Source of the DNA: Pythium myriotylum
Taxonomy: Eukaryota; Oomycota; Peronosporomycetes; Pythiales; Pythiaceae
Assembly: GCA_023091665.1 (NCBI GenBank)
Contig: JALJCQ010000015.1
Location: forward strand, 3,410,001 to 3,474,000
DNA: 64,000 nucleotides
Direction of reading: 5' to 3'
Part shown: positions 29,405 through 40,514 of the stretch, piece by piece
How positions within the stretch are numbered: the stretch's first letter is position 1
How the letters are laid out: the number at the start of each line of letters is the position of its first letter
Notes under the pieces: model-generated
Told to the model about the DNA's origin: nothing
Seen by the model: only the letters and a program-made list of their open reading frames with translations
Databases searched by the model: none
Program-made: the position numbers and the translations under genes

Positions 29405-31435
29405 CTACAGACCACAGGCGGGCTCCAACAAACTTTGCGTCCCCAACGTAGGATTTGACGCCACGCGAAGTTCATGGCCGTCTTTGATCTCCCCATCGTA
29501 CACGACTACGCGAACAAATAGAATCGTATGCCACGCGAAGTACCCGTGAACTGGAGAGGCTGCGAGGAACCAGAACCAGTGGCCGATTGACAGCATGAAG
29601 ATTGAATTCTCGGAGCTCGACGTCGGCATGACCACAAAGCCTGCACGAATTAGCTCGTACGGAAGTACATGACGTCGCGCTCTAACGAAGCGCTTGCTAA
29701 AGATGGACGAGAGACCCAGCCCACCATTCTGGGCGACGTTGATGGCCAATACTGTCTCGACTTCACACTCACCTCGCGTCGAAGCACGTCGACGTAGCAG
29801 CACGAGTGGCAGCAAGTTGGCGCTCAGAATCGCCACCTTGAATGTGAATACGGGAACAACACGGCCGTTTACGCGGAATGCGAAATCGGTAAAGAAAAAT
29901 TCCCATAGAGACGCGTCATCCACTTGTTCAGCTGTCACAACTGTCGCAAATCGGCCTTCAGCCGTCACCCAGCGAAGCGCGGAGACTTGGAAACGAAAAT
30001 AGTGAAGCAGAGTTAGCATCAGCAGCGTCGGCCCGAAGAACGCGTCGCTTACACGACATCGCATCAATTTAGCCAGCGAATTGAGCAAGCTGAAGATGAC
30101 CATGACGGTCTCTGCTATCGCAGGGGAGATGACAAACCAGGACTCGCTCAGTGCGATCTGGTTGCCGCCAAAGTATCCACCGGCCGTCCAGAAGGCTGTG
30201 AGCGTTTTCTTCAATCGAGGCAACATCAACAGCGGTAGCAGCTGGAGGGATGACGTGTTGGCCAGCACCCCAATGCCAATGGTCTCTCCACGACGGTTGA
30301 GCACGGCCATCGCCACAGCTCAGCGTACAACGATCATGACAAGCGAGACACTCGCGACCAGCTTGTCAAGACTAAAGACGCTCGTGACGACTTGTACCGT
30401 TGTGGCCTCGAACAAAGCGAAGCCGCGGCCGAGCCCATTCGAGATGACGATCGAGTCGGCCCACTCAGGCCGCAGAACGATGCGAAGCTGCGAGCCCCAG
30501 GAGGACCACTGCTCGTCAAGGTCGCAAAGCGCCGACTGCGAGTCACAGATCCGCTTCGGTTGAGGCGATGTACTGCGAAGATCGAACTGATATGTGGGCA
30601 CCCCATAGTCTGATGATTCGATGAGAAGGGCCGAGTGCCATTTGTCGCCGATGACTGGATCCTCATACCGACCATTTCGCCACTTGCCACCGCGATATCC
30701 GAGCCACTCTTCGGTTTTCTGCTCGCGGTACACTCGCGGTACACCAAGCAGGTGCGGCACGCGTTCGATGCCGTCGTTGTGGCCGTAGATGTTGGTTCCC
30801 AACTGGAAGACGCAAGACGAGCCGTCGACGCCTGGCACAGCAACCCGCATGACTGTCGATAAGTCCGCGAATGGGATCATCAGCACGGGCAGCGTGTCCG
30901 CGAGAACTGTCACAATATCGCTGTCGCGTCCATTGACAATACGAAGCACATCCCGCGAAACGTTCGTGTATCCGAGTTCTCCGCAGACGTCGAGCACCCG
31001 CGGCAACGTTGCGGCGAGAAGTAAGCACTGGTTGGCGTACGCGGGCACAGCGGCCGCATCGAAGTCGAGCTTGTCGCGTGAGAGGACGCGGTAGCCGTCG
31101 ATACCATTGGACGTGAGACCACTGGGCTGAGGCTTTCGTAGAAGCTTGCTGAGTTGAACGGGAACGTAAAGATGTGCATGGCGGTGGCAGACGACAAGAC
31201 GGTCCGCGAAGGGCTCATTTATTCCGTCACTCAAGATCTGAAGCCCATAGGAAGGCCGCTGACCAAACACCGCATGGAATCTGGTCTTGACAGTCGGCCA
31301 GAAGATGCAAAAGACTTGAGCAAAGAGCATCATGACGAGCAGCAGCCACACGCCCCAGTTAAAGACGATCGGAAAACATGTCAAACTTCTCGAGGTTCGG
31401 CGAGAGTTGGCGCCGGGCCCGACTTCCTTGACCAT
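29405..31435 (-). pseudogene. Multi-span membrane protein family member 2, single nonsense mutation
   Basis: From ATG at 31435 the frame runs to a TGA at 30322-30320, then continues in the same frame to 29405 with full family similarity (676 residues plus the stop). The stop sits where paralogs have Trp just before or in the first C-terminal helix (LAHWFVL, LFRWLAAL, LSRWMVAM, LLRWALCM), so TGG became TGA. Upstream motifs are intact: NEPFADRLVVC, LPVLMIPFADLSTVMRVAVPG, YRGGKWRNGRYEDP and IVISNGLGRG. Without read-through, only the extracytoplasmic half with one helix would be made. Otherwise undecayed, so a young pseudogene or a polymorphic null. Confidence 0.8.
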
Positions 31436-31543
31436 CGTCGTGGTGGTTAACAGCGAGAAAACGGCGCTCGCCAGAAGTCTTCAACGGAGCCAAAATAATG
31501 AGATGCAGAAATAGATACGATTTGAACTCTTTTCGTTTCCCTG

Positions 31544-33712
31544 TCAGCGCAGCGGTCGCAGTGAGATCTGCCACGCGCCGACGCCGAAGAAGCGCTCGTC
31601 CGTGACGCGCAGCATGGTCGGGCGCTCGCTGAGCTGCGCCACGTCCGGTTCCCTCGTGTCAGAGACCGAGAATGTGACCATGCGTAAGTGGCGCATCGGA
31701 ATCCCGACACGGCGGAACGGAGCCGATACGAGAAACCAGAACCAGTCCTTAATGGAGACCAAGGAGTCCGGTCCAAGGACGACGTATCCTGCCCGTGCGA
31801 CTTCGTAGGGCAGCAGGGGCTTGGGCTCTGACTGGCGACTCGTGATGGCAGGCTTGCCTCCAGAGAGAGGAACGATGGCTTCTAGCTTGTGCGGAGTGGT
31901 GGCGCCGGATGACTTCGTTAGGTAGATGGTCGAAAGCCCGAGGCCTCCGTTGCACGCGAGTCGTAGTGCCAGCGCACGCTCGGCCTCGCAGCGAATGACG
32001 CCTGCACGTACACAGCTGCGCGGGCTCGTGTTGGCCGATCGCCAGACGAAAGGCACGAGGTTGACGGCCAACAGTGCGATTTTAAACGCGAAGACAGCGG
32101 TGAAGTTGCCGTTGAGGCGGAAGGCGACTCCCTTGGCCAAGACGTCGACTAGCCGCATGGCCTCAAACTCGATCGACGTCATCCGAGCGGTCACACGCCC
32201 ACTGACACCGAACCAGCCAGAGGAAGCGATGGGCGAGCGTAGCAAGTGCAGCAGACACAACGTAAGCACCGTCGGCCCAAAGAGTGCGTCGCTCACGCGT
32301 CGTCGGAGTAACTTGGCTAGGAGGTTGAGGAAACTGAAGAAGAGCCAGCAGCCCTCTGCGAGCGCCGGGAAGATGACGAACCAGGCCTCACTGAGACTGC
32401 GTTGGTCTCCTTCAAAGTAGCAACCAGCAGACCAGAAAGCCGCCCACAAAAACTTCATACGTGGAAGTAGCACGATCGGGAGCACGTGGAAGGAGCGCGA
32501 GCACGCAAGCGCGCCGACGCCGATCGAGATATCGCTGTGGTGGGTTGCGACGAGAGCAGCGAGCCAACGGAACAGTAGCATAGCCACATACACATTGGAG
32601 ATGACCATCTCGAGTCGATAGACGCTCCAGACCTGGTGTGCACCTACATTTTCGTAGTAGAAGAGCCCGTTGCGATGGGCATCCATGATCGTCACGGACG
32701 AGACGCCCTTCCACACGTCAACAGTGTACAAGTCACTGCCCCAAAGGATCTTGATCGGGTCATCCTGGCATGCCGATGCGGCGTTTGTACAATCGATCTC
32801 CTTGCTCGTCGACGTATCGAAGACGCGACGCATGATGCCAAGGCCATCCTTGGCATTTGTGCTGAAGAGATCCGAGTACCAGCGTGAGTTACTCTCAGGG
32901 TCCTCATACCAGCCATGACGCCAGACGCCATGTGACACTTGGAGCCATGCAGGCGTTTTGGCGTCACGCGTGTAACGATCGACTCCATGGAGCTGCCATG
33001 TGCTCAACGATGTGTCGCTGTACTTGCCCCTGAGTCGGAAGACGCAAGCGCGGCCATCGTGGCTCGGGATCGCAAAGCGGCTGAAGACCGCATTGTCCCA
33101 GAACGGCATGATCAACACTGGCAATGTGGTCGGTAGGTCAACGAGCATATTGTCGTCATTAGTGACGATACGCAAGAACTCGACGCGCGAGACGTTGAAG
33201 CCGAGTGCGTTACAAGCGTCCATCATGCCGTCGAGTGTTGTTGCAATTTGGTCGCATGCATTGGCATAGCGGTCGCTTGCTTGCGTCGTCATTACCAACC
33301 CGTTGCGGCGGATCACGCGGTAGCCATCGATAGACAAAGCGGCGTCGCGCTTGGAGCCCGTGTCAGCCGATCCGAGTATCGTGCCGAGCTGTGCGGGCTT
33401 ATAGAGGCGACCGACAAGACTACATACGAGCAAGCGGTCCGTGAACGGCTCGTCGTTGGTGCTCCCGCCGACGAAGAACACCCCGCTCTGCCTCGGATCC
33501 CGTCCAAATTGGAGATGCTGCGAGACCTGCAGCTGCCGCCACACGACAGTCAACACTTGGACTACAAGCAACGAGCAAAGCAGGAGCCACAACGTCGCGT
33601 GGTAGCATCGAAAGAGCGAACATAAGAGCCTTGAAGACTTTGACTTCGCCGCGGTCGGCGAAGACACAGGATCGTCACTGCCCTTCGTGAGAGTAGCACC
33701 GCGGTGGCGCAT
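31544..33712 (-). CDS. Multi-span membrane protein, tandem family member 3
   Basis: 722 residues from ATG at 33712. Family features in order: N-terminal helix (LWLLLCSLLVVQVLTVVW), NDEPFTDRLLVC, LPVLIMPFWDNAVFSRFAIP, VSHGVWRHGWYEDPESNSRWYSD, a SVTIMDAHRNGLF equivalent, then the multi-helix C-terminal half (MLLFRWLAALVATH, FHVLPIVLLPRMKFLWAAFW, LAEGCWLFFSFLNLLAKLL, FGPTVLTLCLLHLL, FAFKIALLAVNLVPF). It has a longer Ser/Pro linker near the C-terminus (VPLSGGKPAITSRQSEPKP) than its siblings. The spacing of 108 bp to member 2's start suggests compact tandem duplication. Function unknown. Confidence 0.8.
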   Translation of the reverse strand: MRHRGATLTKGSDDPVSSPTAAKSKSSRLLCSLFRCYHATLWLLLCSLLVVQVLTVVWRQLQVSQHLQFGRDPRQSGVFFVGGSTNDEPFTDRLLVCSLVGRLYKPAQLGTILGSADTGSKRDAALSIDGYRVIRRNGLVMTTQASDRYANACDQIATTLDGMMDACNALGFNVSRVEFLRIVTNDDNMLVDLPTTLPVLIMPFWDNAVFSRFAIPSHDGRACVFRLRGKYSDTSLSTWQLHGVDRYTRDAKTPAWLQVSHGVWRHGWYEDPESNSRWYSDLFSTNAKDGLGIMRRVFDTSTSKEIDCTNAASACQDDPIKILWGSDLYTVDVWKGVSSVTIMDAHRNGLFYYENVGAHQVWSVYRLEMVISNVYVAMLLFRWLAALVATHHSDISIGVGALACSRSFHVLPIVLLPRMKFLWAAFWSAGCYFEGDQRSLSEAWFVIFPALAEGCWLFFSFLNLLAKLLRRRVSDALFGPTVLTLCLLHLLRSPIASSGWFGVSGRVTARMTSIEFEAMRLVDVLAKGVAFRLNGNFTAVFAFKIALLAVNLVPFVWRSANTSPRSCVRAGVIRCEAERALALRLACNGGLGLSTIYLTKSSGATTPHKLEAIVPLSGGKPAITSRQSEPKPLLPYEVARAGYVVLGPDSLVSIKDWFWFLVSAPFRRVGIPMRHLRMVTFSVSDTREPDVAQLSERPTMLRVTDERFFGVGAWQISLRPLR

Positions 33713-33941
33713 CCTGCGTTAGACAAAAGTGTGCTGAAGAACTTGTTCGTCGGTGCTGTTGAAAGGAGTTGTCGTTCCAGTGGGTTGCAACCGCCCACTC
33801 TTCGATTCTAAATTGAGATTGAACCACCTCAGGACTTGTGGATCAGTCGCTCTTCTCTCAGACTTGCTTGATGTCAGACATACTGTTTTGCTGAGTTTGA
33901 GGCACTCCATCAACAAGCGCTTGGTCTGCTCTGTTTGGGCC

Positions 33942-36092
33942 TCAACGAAACGCTGGAGCCGAGAGCTTCCAAGGCATGAGGCCAGCAAGCCGATCGTCAC
34001 TCACACTGAAAACGCAAGGAGCCAAAGCTAATGTCGGCGTCTTGATTGCGTCGTCTGATGCAAGTTCGATCTCAAACGCCAACACACGAAAAGGTGCAGC
34101 GCCCACGCGCTGGAGAAGAATCATGATCGCCAGCCAGGACCAGTTGGAAATGGGCACAACAATCCCACTAATAACAGATTGCGTACGAGGTTTCGGCCAG
34201 GAGCAGACCGCAACGTATCCTCCTCTCGTAAGCTCATATGGGCGCAGCACGACCGTTTTGTTGTTCGCCGAAAGCTCGCTAGAACTCGTCGTCGACCCAA
34301 GTCCACAATTCGTGTGAAACTTCATTGCCAAAGCTCGTTCAACGTGAAGCTCGTCAATGTTGTTGTGGTTATCTGACTCGAGCCTGGAGAAGAAGACGAG
34401 CGGCACGAGATTTAGCGCGAGAGCGACGAGTTTCATCTTGAAGAGCGACTCAACTTTACCATTCGTGCGGAATGCTAAGTCAGTTGTGAAGAAATCGAGC
34501 AGTGTAGCTGCTTCCAGTTCAGCCGCAGTCACAGCAGTTGTGATGCGTTTGTCGAATTCGAGCCAATTGGACGCTGCGATCTCAGCTCGGAGGTAGTGGA
34601 GAAAGGCAAAGAAGAGCAAAGTCGGCCCAAATAACACGTCTGGCGTGCGTCTTCGTAGCAGCTTGGAGGCAGTATTAAGCAGACTGAAGTATACTAGTAC
34701 GAGCTCACCAATTGCGGGATAAACGTCGAACCATGCGTCAGCGAGCGCGCGTTCGTCGCCTTCGAATTCACATCCTGAGGCCCAAAAACTCTGGAGTGTA
34801 AGTTTTAGTCGCGGCAGCAGCAGGAGAGGGAGCAAACGGAAGGACCGACTATTTGCGACCGCACCGATGCCAATTGCATCAAGCGGCGAGAGGGCGAGCA
34901 TTGCAACCATCCAACGAGACAAAACTATGGCGAAGGATCCGTTAGCGATGAACTTCTCAAGATTGTAGCGACTTGTAATAGTTTGCACGTGCATAGCATC
35001 GAAGAGGAACAGCCCGAAGCGTGAGCCGTTCGAGATCGTTATTGAGTTCATATATCGGAGGTCAACCTGCATCTGCAGCTGGGATCCCCACGTCCACGTG
35101 GAAATACCGGCACCGCAACCAAATGGAGGCATCGAGCAGTTTGATTCGCGCACTTCGCCAAGAGCATCGAAGCGGTGGAACTGAATTCCAAACTCCCCTT
35201 CTGGGAGGCTGCTTATGACATCAGAGTACCAGCGCATCTTATCGACAGGGTCTTCGTACCAGCCGTTGCGCCAAATGCCACCTCGGTACTGCAGAAACTC
35301 CTCGGTCTTGGCCTCCCTTACAGCACGTGGTACGATCTCCATGATTACAGACTTGTCCGAGTCGCTCTCAAACATTCCACTGCCACGAAAAATGCACGCG
35401 CTGCCATCGCAACCAGGAATAATATACCGTGAGAGAGCTCCATAATCCCAGTACGGCACGATTAGCACCGGTAGCGTCGAGTGGAGCACGAGAACTTCCT
35501 CGCTGGTGACACCATCGACGACGCGTAGTATGTCGCGTGTCACGTTGTAGCCTTGGGCATTGCAAACGGATATAATGTTGTCAAGCGCAAGTAGTAGGGC
35601 ATTGCATTGACGCTCGTAGAAGGGGTATGCCGTTGCGTCCATCGTGAAGCTTTCGCGAGATACAACGCGGTAACCATCGATGCCATTGGTCGTAAATTGC
35701 CAGTTTGTCGACGCTGATATATCCTGCTCTTTGAGTAGCTGAGAGAGCTGGACTGGGCGATAGTATTGGCCGCGCTTGACACACGCGACAGCACGGTCGG
35801 AGTATGGCTCGTCATTGAACCCAGGGATCGAGTACTTGCCGAGGATAGGATTTTGTCCGAAGTAAAAGTGTGTTGGCGTCGTTACCGAGCTCCATATGAC
35901 TCCAAAAAGTTGCGCAAAGAGAAGTGTCGTGAGCAAAATCCATAATCCCCAATTGTACATGCAAAGCAGCCGGGCCCGGAGTCGCGATCGCGGATACCTC
36001 GGCTCATGGAAATCTAAAGGGGACATCCGCGGGTTACCAGTCAAGGATGGGGTGACGTGATGAACTTCGTGATTCTCGTGAGAAATGCTCAT
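33942..36092 (-). CDS. Multi-span membrane protein, tandem family member 4
   Basis: 716 residues from ATG at 36092 (MSISHEN...); two codons upstream the open frame has GTG. N-terminal helix (WILLTTLLFAQLFGVIW), NDEPYSDRAVACVKRGQYYRPVQLSQLL, LPVLIVPYWDYGALSRYIIPG, YRGGIWRNGWYEDPVDKMRWYSDV, SITISNGSRFGLF, and the helical C-terminal half (LSRWMVAMLAL, RLLPLLLLPRL, IGELVLVYFSLLNTASKLL, FGPTLLFFAFLHYL, LVALALNLVPLVFF). Closest in sequence to members 1 and 6. The last 60 residues before the C-terminus include another helix (WLAIMILLQRV). Role unknown; possibly a surface transporter or receptor-like protein. Confidence 0.8.
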   Translation of the reverse strand: MSISHENHEVHHVTPSLTGNPRMSPLDFHEPRYPRSRLRARLLCMYNWGLWILLTTLLFAQLFGVIWSSVTTPTHFYFGQNPILGKYSIPGFNDEPYSDRAVACVKRGQYYRPVQLSQLLKEQDISASTNWQFTTNGIDGYRVVSRESFTMDATAYPFYERQCNALLLALDNIISVCNAQGYNVTRDILRVVDGVTSEEVLVLHSTLPVLIVPYWDYGALSRYIIPGCDGSACIFRGSGMFESDSDKSVIMEIVPRAVREAKTEEFLQYRGGIWRNGWYEDPVDKMRWYSDVISSLPEGEFGIQFHRFDALGEVRESNCSMPPFGCGAGISTWTWGSQLQMQVDLRYMNSITISNGSRFGLFLFDAMHVQTITSRYNLEKFIANGSFAIVLSRWMVAMLALSPLDAIGIGAVANSRSFRLLPLLLLPRLKLTLQSFWASGCEFEGDERALADAWFDVYPAIGELVLVYFSLLNTASKLLRRRTPDVLFGPTLLFFAFLHYLRAEIAASNWLEFDKRITTAVTAAELEAATLLDFFTTDLAFRTNGKVESLFKMKLVALALNLVPLVFFSRLESDNHNNIDELHVERALAMKFHTNCGLGSTTSSSELSANNKTVVLRPYELTRGGYVAVCSWPKPRTQSVISGIVVPISNWSWLAIMILLQRVGAAPFRVLAFEIELASDDAIKTPTLALAPCVFSVSDDRLAGLMPWKLSAPAFR

Positions 36093-36226
36093 CGACACTC
36101 AGCTGAAATGGGTCTTTGATCGAAAGATGGCTCGAGGTCGCGGATCAGTGGGGGCTCTTCTATTCTTGGATGAAGCCTAGTTGGAGCTGGTCACTTGAGA
36201 TATTACAGCTCTGGAAAATTGTGGAT

Positions 36227-36246
36227 GGGGGGGGGGGGGGGGGGGG
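36227..36246. repeat. Poly-G tract (20 G)
   Basis: Run of 20 G in the upstream region of member 4, about 135 bp before its start codon. A similar 19-G run is at 51147. Possible quadruplex-forming sequence or unstable homopolymer whose true length is uncertain. Confidence 0.8.
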
Positions 36247-36666
36247 CGATTGTCACTCTTGAGTCGCACGGGCGTCTAAATGCGGTCGATAGTTCTACAA
36301 ACAATTGTCCTTGAAGCTCATTGAATCGGGTGAGCCATCCGGTCTGTCCGTTAAACTTCTCTTATCCGCGAGCTCGTGGTAGTCCAACGCCGTCAGGACC
36401 TTGGAGCACGTGACGTGTCGTAATTTATCCAAGCTTCACGCAGCCTGGAAGATAGTTCTCCACTATATGGAGAGTCGTTGTACACTGGCGAGCGTAAAAC
36501 TAAGTCTCATCGCCTTCGTGGTTCAAATACACAATCCCAGTTGTTTCCGACACTTTAAATGGCAATTGGGTCAGATGTTCGCGAAGCCCGACTGGACTGG
36601 AATGCAGACGTCGATCTCCCCAACCACGATGCACAATTGTTTGATTTCCGAGCAGAGTGCTTCCAT

Positions 36667-38856
36667 TCAGTGCATCGAACGACTGGACACGTCGAAAATA
36701 TCTATGGGTATCAGACGAGGATCGTTGATCCGTATCATTTCTGGATGGCGACCAATCGTGGCAACACGAGACCCTTCGCAATTCTGCTCGATCGTGAAAA
36801 CTACAACACGGAAGTTTGGGGGAAAGATTCGGCGTCTCCATGGTGTCAGAAGAAGGAGAAGAAACCAATCGTTGAAAGATACAACGAATCGGCCACCGAA
36901 TACGACGTACCCCATGCGAAGAAGCTCCATCGGAACGATATACGTACGCAGTATTGGTGGCTTCTTGGTGTTTGTCGGGCTCAATACACCTTGCTCAATA
37001 GACTCTGTCGAATACACATTTGAAATCCCGAATCCTCCGAGGTTACACACTCGCAGTGCCAGTGCCCTCTCGACTTGACACCCAAGCGGAGCCAACGAGC
37101 GCTTGTAGATAGCAATATTTCTATCTGAAAACGTGAACAGCGGTAGCCAACCCACGACGAGCACGGAGATCTTCAGGTGATACAACCACGGTATGTTTGC
37201 GTTTAGTCGCACCGCCGTACTCGCCTGTAGCATCTTCAACAGCGACAATGACTTGAGCGTGGTCGATGAAACAGCCGTGGGCATCAACTTGGGGAACTCG
37301 ACTCCGCGAAAGAGATGTAGCAGGCAGAAAAAGGCAAGCGTTGGACCAAACAAAGCATCCGATACCCTGCGTCGAAGAATTTTTGCGACCATATTCTGCA
37401 TGCTAAAGTTGAAAATGGTGAGCTCAGCGATTGCGGGGTACACCACAAACCAAGCCTCAGAGACACCGCGTTGCTCTCCGGTTAATGCGCAACCAACCGT
37501 CCAAAACGCTGCCAGTGTTGCCTTGAGTCGAACAAGTAGAATTATGGGGAGAAAATGGAAACTGCGCATACAAGCGACGGCGCCTCCCATGCTCGCCGAT
37601 TGCCATTGAGCAGGGCAACCGCTACTATAGGTTCGCTGAAGGCTAAGCATACATAACGCCCAGCGGAGAAGAACCCAAAAGATCGATAGGTTCACAACGA
37701 AGTTTTCGAGTGTGTACTTGCTACGGAGCAAGTGGGTTTGAGAGGACTCGTAACGATAGATACCGAACGACGACCCGTTCGAGATTGTCAATGAGTGATA
37801 CCAGAGAAGCGTATCCGATGCGCTCACCACAGAGCCCCAGGTACTTTCTACTGGCCATGAGCTCGTAGTATTTGATGGCAATTCTCGGTTGTTGTCAGTA
37901 TCGAAGACCCGACTGAGAACGCCATAATGATCGTTTGAAGCATCACTCACCGTGCTGATAAGCTCTGCGTTCCACATCATGCCGGTCGGTGAGTACAACC
38001 ACCCGTGCTTCCACGTCCCTGACATTGGTGTGATGTTCAATAATTCGATCGTCCTCTGTTCGTAGACTTTCTTCGTCACACCACGCATGATCATCGCCGA
38101 CGTAGCGGTAGAAGTATCATACTTCCCCATTAATCGGAAGATGCAAGCAGATCCATTATAGCTTGGTGCGATGTATCGAGCGACGAAGGCGTTGTCGTAT
38201 AGCAGTTCAATAAGCACGGGTAGCGAGTCTGTAATTCCTTTGATCTCCGCCGAATCTTCAAGCCCATCCACTACTCGGGCATAATCGCGAGAGACATTGT
38301 AGCCCAGCGCCACACAACTATCTAGAATGGCGTCCAAACTCCATGCCATTAAATCGCATACAGACGAGTAATGGGCCAAAGTCTCGCCAAACATTTCCGC
38401 TTCCTGGTCCATGGGGCGACGGACAACGCGATAGCCTCCAACACCGCGAGGATCTTCAATCTCCGTCACTGTAGACCGCGACAACGCCTCTGGGAGATGC
38501 AGGGGTTGGTACTGCCGACCGCCATTTAATGCGCACGCAAGTATTCGGTCAGCGTATGGCTCTGGAATGACTTCATCCCCATCCAGTGGATGAGGGCCGA
38601 TGGATGGAAGCTGTCCACGCACAACTGATTCGTATCGACTGGATGAATCCCAGAAAATACAGCTGAGTTGCGCAGATTGAAGTATTACAAGAAACATCCA
38701 CAGCAGCCAGTGGTAAGTCCACAAAGCTGCCTGCGATGACGTCATCACAAATCTTCGTCGACGTATTTGCACAGGAGCTTGGGGCCGCAGTTCCCCGACA
38801 TTGGCTGCACACTGCATCACCTGCGTTGCGGAATAAATCGCCTCTCCAGCGGTCAT
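36667..38856 (-). CDS. Multi-span membrane protein, tandem family member 5 (divergent)
   Basis: 729 residues from ATG at 38856 (MTAGEAIY...); the longer frame to 38958 starts with GTG. The most divergent member. It keeps the N-terminal helix (LWMFLVILQSAQLSCIFW), PEPYADRILACA, LPVLIELLYDNAFVARYIAP, WKHGWLYSPTGMMWNAELIS, SLTISNGSSFGIYRYES, and the C-terminal helices (FWVLLRWALCMLSL, FHFLPIILLVRLKATLAAFW, AIAELTIFNFSMQNMVAKIL, FGPTLAFFCLLHLF, LKISVLVVGWLPLF). A Cys-containing insertion (SSGCPAQWQSASMGG) lies between the first two C-terminal helices. Next to the delta-tubulin gene, which interrupts the array. Confidence 0.75.
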   Translation of the reverse strand: MTAGEAIYSATQVMQCAANVGELRPQAPVQIRRRRFVMTSSQAALWTYHWLLWMFLVILQSAQLSCIFWDSSSRYESVVRGQLPSIGPHPLDGDEVIPEPYADRILACALNGGRQYQPLHLPEALSRSTVTEIEDPRGVGGYRVVRRPMDQEAEMFGETLAHYSSVCDLMAWSLDAILDSCVALGYNVSRDYARVVDGLEDSAEIKGITDSLPVLIELLYDNAFVARYIAPSYNGSACIFRLMGKYDTSTATSAMIMRGVTKKVYEQRTIELLNITPMSGTWKHGWLYSPTGMMWNAELISTVSDASNDHYGVLSRVFDTDNNRELPSNTTSSWPVESTWGSVVSASDTLLWYHSLTISNGSSFGIYRYESSQTHLLRSKYTLENFVVNLSIFWVLLRWALCMLSLQRTYSSGCPAQWQSASMGGAVACMRSFHFLPIILLVRLKATLAAFWTVGCALTGEQRGVSEAWFVVYPAIAELTIFNFSMQNMVAKILRRRVSDALFGPTLAFFCLLHLFRGVEFPKLMPTAVSSTTLKSLSLLKMLQASTAVRLNANIPWLYHLKISVLVVGWLPLFTFSDRNIAIYKRSLAPLGCQVERALALRVCNLGGFGISNVYSTESIEQGVLSPTNTKKPPILRTYIVPMELLRMGYVVFGGRFVVSFNDWFLLLLLTPWRRRIFPPNFRVVVFTIEQNCEGSRVATIGRHPEMIRINDPRLIPIDIFDVSSRSMH

Positions 38857-39105
38857 TGGATCGTCGTTCTCGTCGCGGTGGAGAAGGTAAGTGAGCGTCA
38901 CAGCGACGACATTCTTGAGACTGCTCAAGACAAAGATAGAACCAGCTCGGTGAACCACTAATGAATTTCTTATCTAGACAAGAAACAATCAGCAATACAG
39001 CAATACACACCTTCTGAGAGCAGACTGAGAGTGGGTTGAAAATTGAAGCGTATCCAGTTGAGCGATTGCAGTATCCTGCTTGTGTCTCTTCGTCGTGCAG
39101 TCGAC

Positions 39106-40484
39106 CTACATCGCCTGATAGTTCCGCACGATCTGGTCGATCCGAAGAAATGCCTCCTGAAAAAAAGCATCATCGACTCCATGACGTCCGTACTGGTGCG
39201 TGTACGCTCCGTGCGAAAACATCTCGTACGCCTTGTCGACAGTGCTCGCCAAAGTTGGTAGCAGAGCCTTTGAGTTGCTCACGAGCGTTGCCGACTTGTC
39301 GTATGCATTGAACACGCGCGACGAGGAAAAACACGTAAACGATTCGAGTGACCACGTTGTGTACATTACCGGATTCCGAAACGCAGCCACTTCGTTGATT
39401 TCGCAGGAAGCATCTCGACCACGAACAAACAACATGGAACCGAGGGCACGGTTGTAGGCTCTTCCTTGGTCCGAATCGAGGGAAATGTGCCAGTCGATGC
39501 CTTCTTCGAGCGGCGCGTTCGCGACTTGCATCTGGTGGAGGTGCTTGAGCACGCCCGCCCACGTGTGCGTGCTAAACTGCTTGGAGCGCGGCGGCATCTG
39601 TGGGATGGTCTTGACGTCGAGAAGCTTATATCCCTGAATACACACAGCACGTCAGCCACCACAGCATCTCCACGCAACTCCGCTCCCAACAAACCCACTG
39701 GGTGCACACAGAGCTGTCGGCTTATCTCGAGGATCGGGTCCACGGCTTGGCCTCCGCGCGGTCCATCCACGGGCAAGAACGCGGCGGCGAGGTGCGTCGC
39801 GAGCACGCCGTTGAGGTCGTCGAAGGACGGGCGCGCGAGGCGCAGCAGCCGCTGGCAGATGGCGTGGGCCGTGTCGTTGGGCAGCACGAGCACGCCGTCG
39901 CACGTCTGCGTGAGGCTCGCCATCGTGAGCACGGCGTTGTAGTTCTGCACGATCACTTCTCCGGACGCGTACGGCCAGACCACGGCGTTGAGCAGCACGG
40001 CTGACGGGAACGCGTCCGGCAGCACGTGCTCGGCCAGGAACGACCCGAGCCCCGAGCCCGTGCCGCCGGCCACGCTCTGCAGCGTCAGCACGCCGCGCAC
40101 GACGTCGCTCCGCTCGGCCTCCTACCCTCTGTTAGTCCCAAACGCTCTTCCGCTTCTGGCCGCCACCGACGCCTGCCCACTCACCTTCCTCACGAGCTCC
40201 TGCAGCGCCTCTCGCTGCGCCTCGCCGTGGCCCGCGTACCCGAGCGCCCAGTTGTTGCCCGAGCCGCTCTGCTGCGTGAGCGTGTTGCGCGCGTCGTAGC
40301 GCCAGCCGCTCGCCGGCGTCTGGAGGCTCGCGGCGATGACCTTGGGCTCCATGTCCACGAGCACGGCGCGCGCGACGCGGTCGTCGCGGAAGAAGCGCGT
40401 CTCGGCCGCGTCTTCGCGCGCCAGCGTCGAGAAGAAGGCGCGCCCGAGCTGGTTGCCGCACTGCCCGATCTGCACCGTGAGCAT
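39106..40484 (-). CDS. TUBD1: Delta-tubulin (3 exons)
   Basis: Exons 40484-40185, 40121-39699 and 39633-39106, with GT-AG introns of 63 and 65 bp (40184-40122, 39698-39634), all phase 0, giving 416 residues. Tubulin signature: QIGQCGNQLG at the N-terminus, VLVDMEPKVI, GSGNNWALGYAGHG, and the GTP loop AGGTGSGLGSFL. Delta-type features are WPYASGEVIVQNYNAVLT, FSTHTWAGVLKHLHQM and EEGIDWHISL, unlike alpha or beta tubulin. Delta-tubulin is needed for triplet microtubules of basal bodies and centrioles, consistent with a flagellated zoospore stage. Starts with MLTVQIGQ. The only single-copy-type cell-biology gene inside the membrane-protein array. Confidence 0.9.
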
Positions 40485-40514
40485 TGGCGAGAGGAAGAGT
40501 CATATCGGGAAGCA

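Noticed and set aside
36401..37078. 225-codon plus-strand frame opposite membrane-protein member 5
   Set aside because: Overlaps the well-conserved C-terminal half of member 5 and has no recognisable domain or signal.
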